Made by a program: the position numbers and the translations under genes. DNA of 64,000 nt from Roseateles depolymerans (GTDB lineage Bacteria > Pseudomonadota > Gammaproteobacteria > Burkholderiales > Burkholderiaceae_C), in contig NZ_QUMT01000001.1 of the NCBI RefSeq assembly GCF_003387155.1, forward strand, positions 945,066-1,009,065. The letters are read 5' to 3'. This document shows, piece after piece, positions 62,822 to 64,000 of the stretch; position 1 is the first letter of the stretch; each line of letters opens with the position of its first letter. Below the pieces are notes generated by a model that worked only from the letters and a program-made list of their open reading frames with translations, was not told where the DNA came from and ran no database searches.

Positions 62822-63490
62822 ATGAAGCACACCCTGCGTACAACCGCTGCCGTGGCCACTCTCCTGGCCTGCGGCCTGGCTTTCGCCCAGACCACAACCC
62901 CCGCTCCCAAGGCCGATGCCAAGAACGCCAAGGTCAGCAAGCCCGTGGTGGAAAAGCCCAAGCAAAAGCTGATGACCCGCGACGAGCTGCGCAGCTGCCT
63001 GCAGGAAGACAAGGCGCTGATCGACGAGGGCGTGTCCCTGAAGGCCAAGGAAAAGGAAGTTCTGGCCCAGCGCGACTCGCTCAAGGCTGAAAAGGCCGAG
63101 CAGGACAAGGGCGAGCAGGAGATGCAGACCCGCAGCAAGGACATCAAGGCCGAAATCGAGTCCCTGAATGCCTTCGCCGCCGACATCCAGGCCAATGCCG
63201 CCAAGATGGAGAAGGACCAGCTCAAGGCCAAGCAGGAGGAGTACCAGGCCCGCGCCAACACCCTGCAGCCCAAGATCGACGCCTTCAACAAGGAGCGCAA
63301 CGAGCGCGCCGAGAAGTACAAGGCCTTCAATGACCGCGTGGATGCCCAGGGCAAGGCCCTGGACGCTTTCAACGAGTCGGTGGAGACCCTGCAGGACAAG
63401 CGTGACGACTGGAAGAAGCGCTGCGCCAACCGTCCCTACGACGAAGCCGACGAAGCGGCCGTCAAGAAGGAACTGGGCCTGAAGAAGTAA
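62822..63490 (+). CDS. Exported coiled-coil protein of unknown function
   Basis: A 222-residue protein. Signal peptide at 1-22 (TAAVATLLACGLAFAQ). After a Pro/Lys linker, residues 50-205 are almost entirely charged alpha-helix (Glu, Lys, Gln, Asp), a long coiled coil with two Cys (RSCLQED and KRCANRPYDEADE) that could form a disulfide at the ends of the hairpin. It resembles periplasmic helical-hairpin proteins in style but I recognise no family. The ATG at 62822 follows a GAAAG-type site. Convergent with the sigma54 activator gene. Confidence 0.7.
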   Translation: MKHTLRTTAAVATLLACGLAFAQTTTPAPKADAKNAKVSKPVVEKPKQKLMTRDELRSCLQEDKALIDEGVSLKAKEKEVLAQRDSLKAEKAEQDKGEQEMQTRSKDIKAEIESLNAFAADIQANAAKMEKDQLKAKQEEYQARANTLQPKIDAFNKERNERAEKYKAFNDRVDAQGKALDAFNESVETLQDKRDDWKKRCANRPYDEADEAAVKKELGLKK

Positions 63491-63502
63491 GCCGGGACGG
63501 AC

Positions 63503-64000
63503 TCACTCCATCCCGTAGGCCGCCAGCTTGCGATAGAGCAGCTGGCGGTGAATGCCCAGCAACCGCGCCGCCTCGGCGCGGTTGCCGCGGGCCTCGTCCA
63601 GTGCCCGCTGGATCATCACCCGCTCCAGCCGCGACACGGCTTCCGGCAGCGTCCCGCCCAGCCAGGGCGGCAGGGGCCCCGCCGTATCGGTCTCCGGGCC
63701 CGGACCGGACCGGTTCAGTTGCAGGTCCTCCGCCGCAATCACCGGATGCGGGCTCAGCGCCTGGCAGCGCTCCATGCCATTGCGCAACTCGCGCACATTG
63801 CCCGGCCACCGGTGCGCCAGCAGCGCCTGCTCGGCCTCGTGCGACAGGGCCTTGGGCTGCCCCGATCCGGCGGCCCGTTCCAGGAAATACCGCGCCAGTG
63901 GCAGGATGTCCGCCGTGCGCTCCCGCAGCGGCGGCATGTGGATGGACAGCACGTCCAGCCGCCACAGCAGGTCCTCGCGGAACTGGCCGGCCCGCACCGC
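63503..64000 (-). CDS. Sigma54-dependent Fis-family activator, C-terminal part (cut by window edge)
   Basis: About 165 residues at the C-terminal end are visible. FREDLLWRLDVLSIHMPPLRER and ALLAHRWPGNVRELRN belong to the AAA+ sigma54-interaction domain (including the sensor II region), and RALDEARGNRAEAARLLGIHRQLLYRKL is the Fis-type HTH. The N-terminal sensory or receiver domain and the Walker motifs lie beyond 64000, so class (NtrC-like, PrsR-like or other) is open. Confidence 0.9.
   Translation of the reverse strand, partial: AVRAGQFREDLLWRLDVLSIHMPPLRERTADILPLARYFLERAAGSGQPKALSHEAEQALLAHRWPGNVRELRNGMERCQALSPHPVIAAEDLQLNRSGPGPETDTAGPLPPWLGGTLPEAVSRLERVMIQRALDEARGNRAEAARLLGIHRQLLYRKLAAYGME

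Overview
The window is about 64 kb of GC-rich bacterial chromosome. Gene content and order point to a betaproteobacterium of the order Burkholderiales, most likely the Roseateles/Mitsuaria/Rubrivivax-type lineage. The reasons are the rplS-nudL-cobD neighbourhood, a PEP-CTERM protein with a PrsT-type TPR protein, a ribF-ileS...lspA block, a paired pimeloyl-type acyl-CoA dehydrogenase operon, and many orphan sensor kinases. The genus is inference; the sequence carries no rRNA or tRNA gene to settle it.

Layout. 1-5.7 kb: probable trmD tail, rplS with its own sigma70-like promoter, a CoA-pyrophosphatase NUDIX enzyme, a CobD/CbiB-like membrane protein, an SDR/pseudouridine-synthase pair and a Tat-exported GH109-type protein. 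5.7-9.7 kb: a tyrosine-phosphatase-like protein, then a compact three-gene operon (VOC-questin-oxidase fusion, MFS pump, Cys-rich COG2345 regulator) behind a 27-bp near-palindrome. 9.8-19 kb: thioesterase, YbaK/DUF1289/HCCA-isomerase operon, an MHS transporter, a sensor kinase, a degenerate GGDEF protein, an SDR lacking its catalytic Tyr/Lys and a quinone oxidoreductase. 19.1-20.3 kb: an isolated, lower-GC gene that looks like a YopJ-family (Ser/Thr acetyltransferase) type III effector. 20.5-35.3 kb: sensor kinases and the ribF-ileS-lspA block, which is interrupted by a cstA/YjiX peptide or pyruvate uptake module with its own two-component system and by a hyi-like gene.

35.6-39.5 kb is the most unusual part. 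Two adjacent paralogous genes, each encoding exactly 621 residues, carry two protein-tyrosine-phosphatase-like domains in tandem. In both proteins the first domain has Ser in place of the catalytic Cys, and the second keeps the CX5R loop but lacks the WPD-type Asp. Each gene is preceded by the same promoter-like block, a TTGTCG-N18-CGACAA dyad followed by CTGAAAAC. Together with the YopJ-like gene they suggest a set of secreted host-directed effectors, although no secretion apparatus lies in the window.

39.6-48.5 kb: a RsuA-like pseudouridine synthase, a P1 peptidase, the acyl-CoA dehydrogenase pair, an isoaspartyl peptidase, ilvD, and two small genes (one ankyrin). 48.7-52.7 kb: a PEP-CTERM exported protein with a good sigma54 promoter match, next to prsT. 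52.8-64 kb: yajQ, murB, a periplasmic-domain/hybrid-kinase pair, an acyl-CoA ligase, a GNAT-DUF924 fusion, a prolyl oligopeptidase, yaeQ, a secreted coiled-coil protein, and the C-terminal part of a sigma54-dependent activator running off the end. No CRISPR array, insertion sequence, rRNA or tRNA was recognised.
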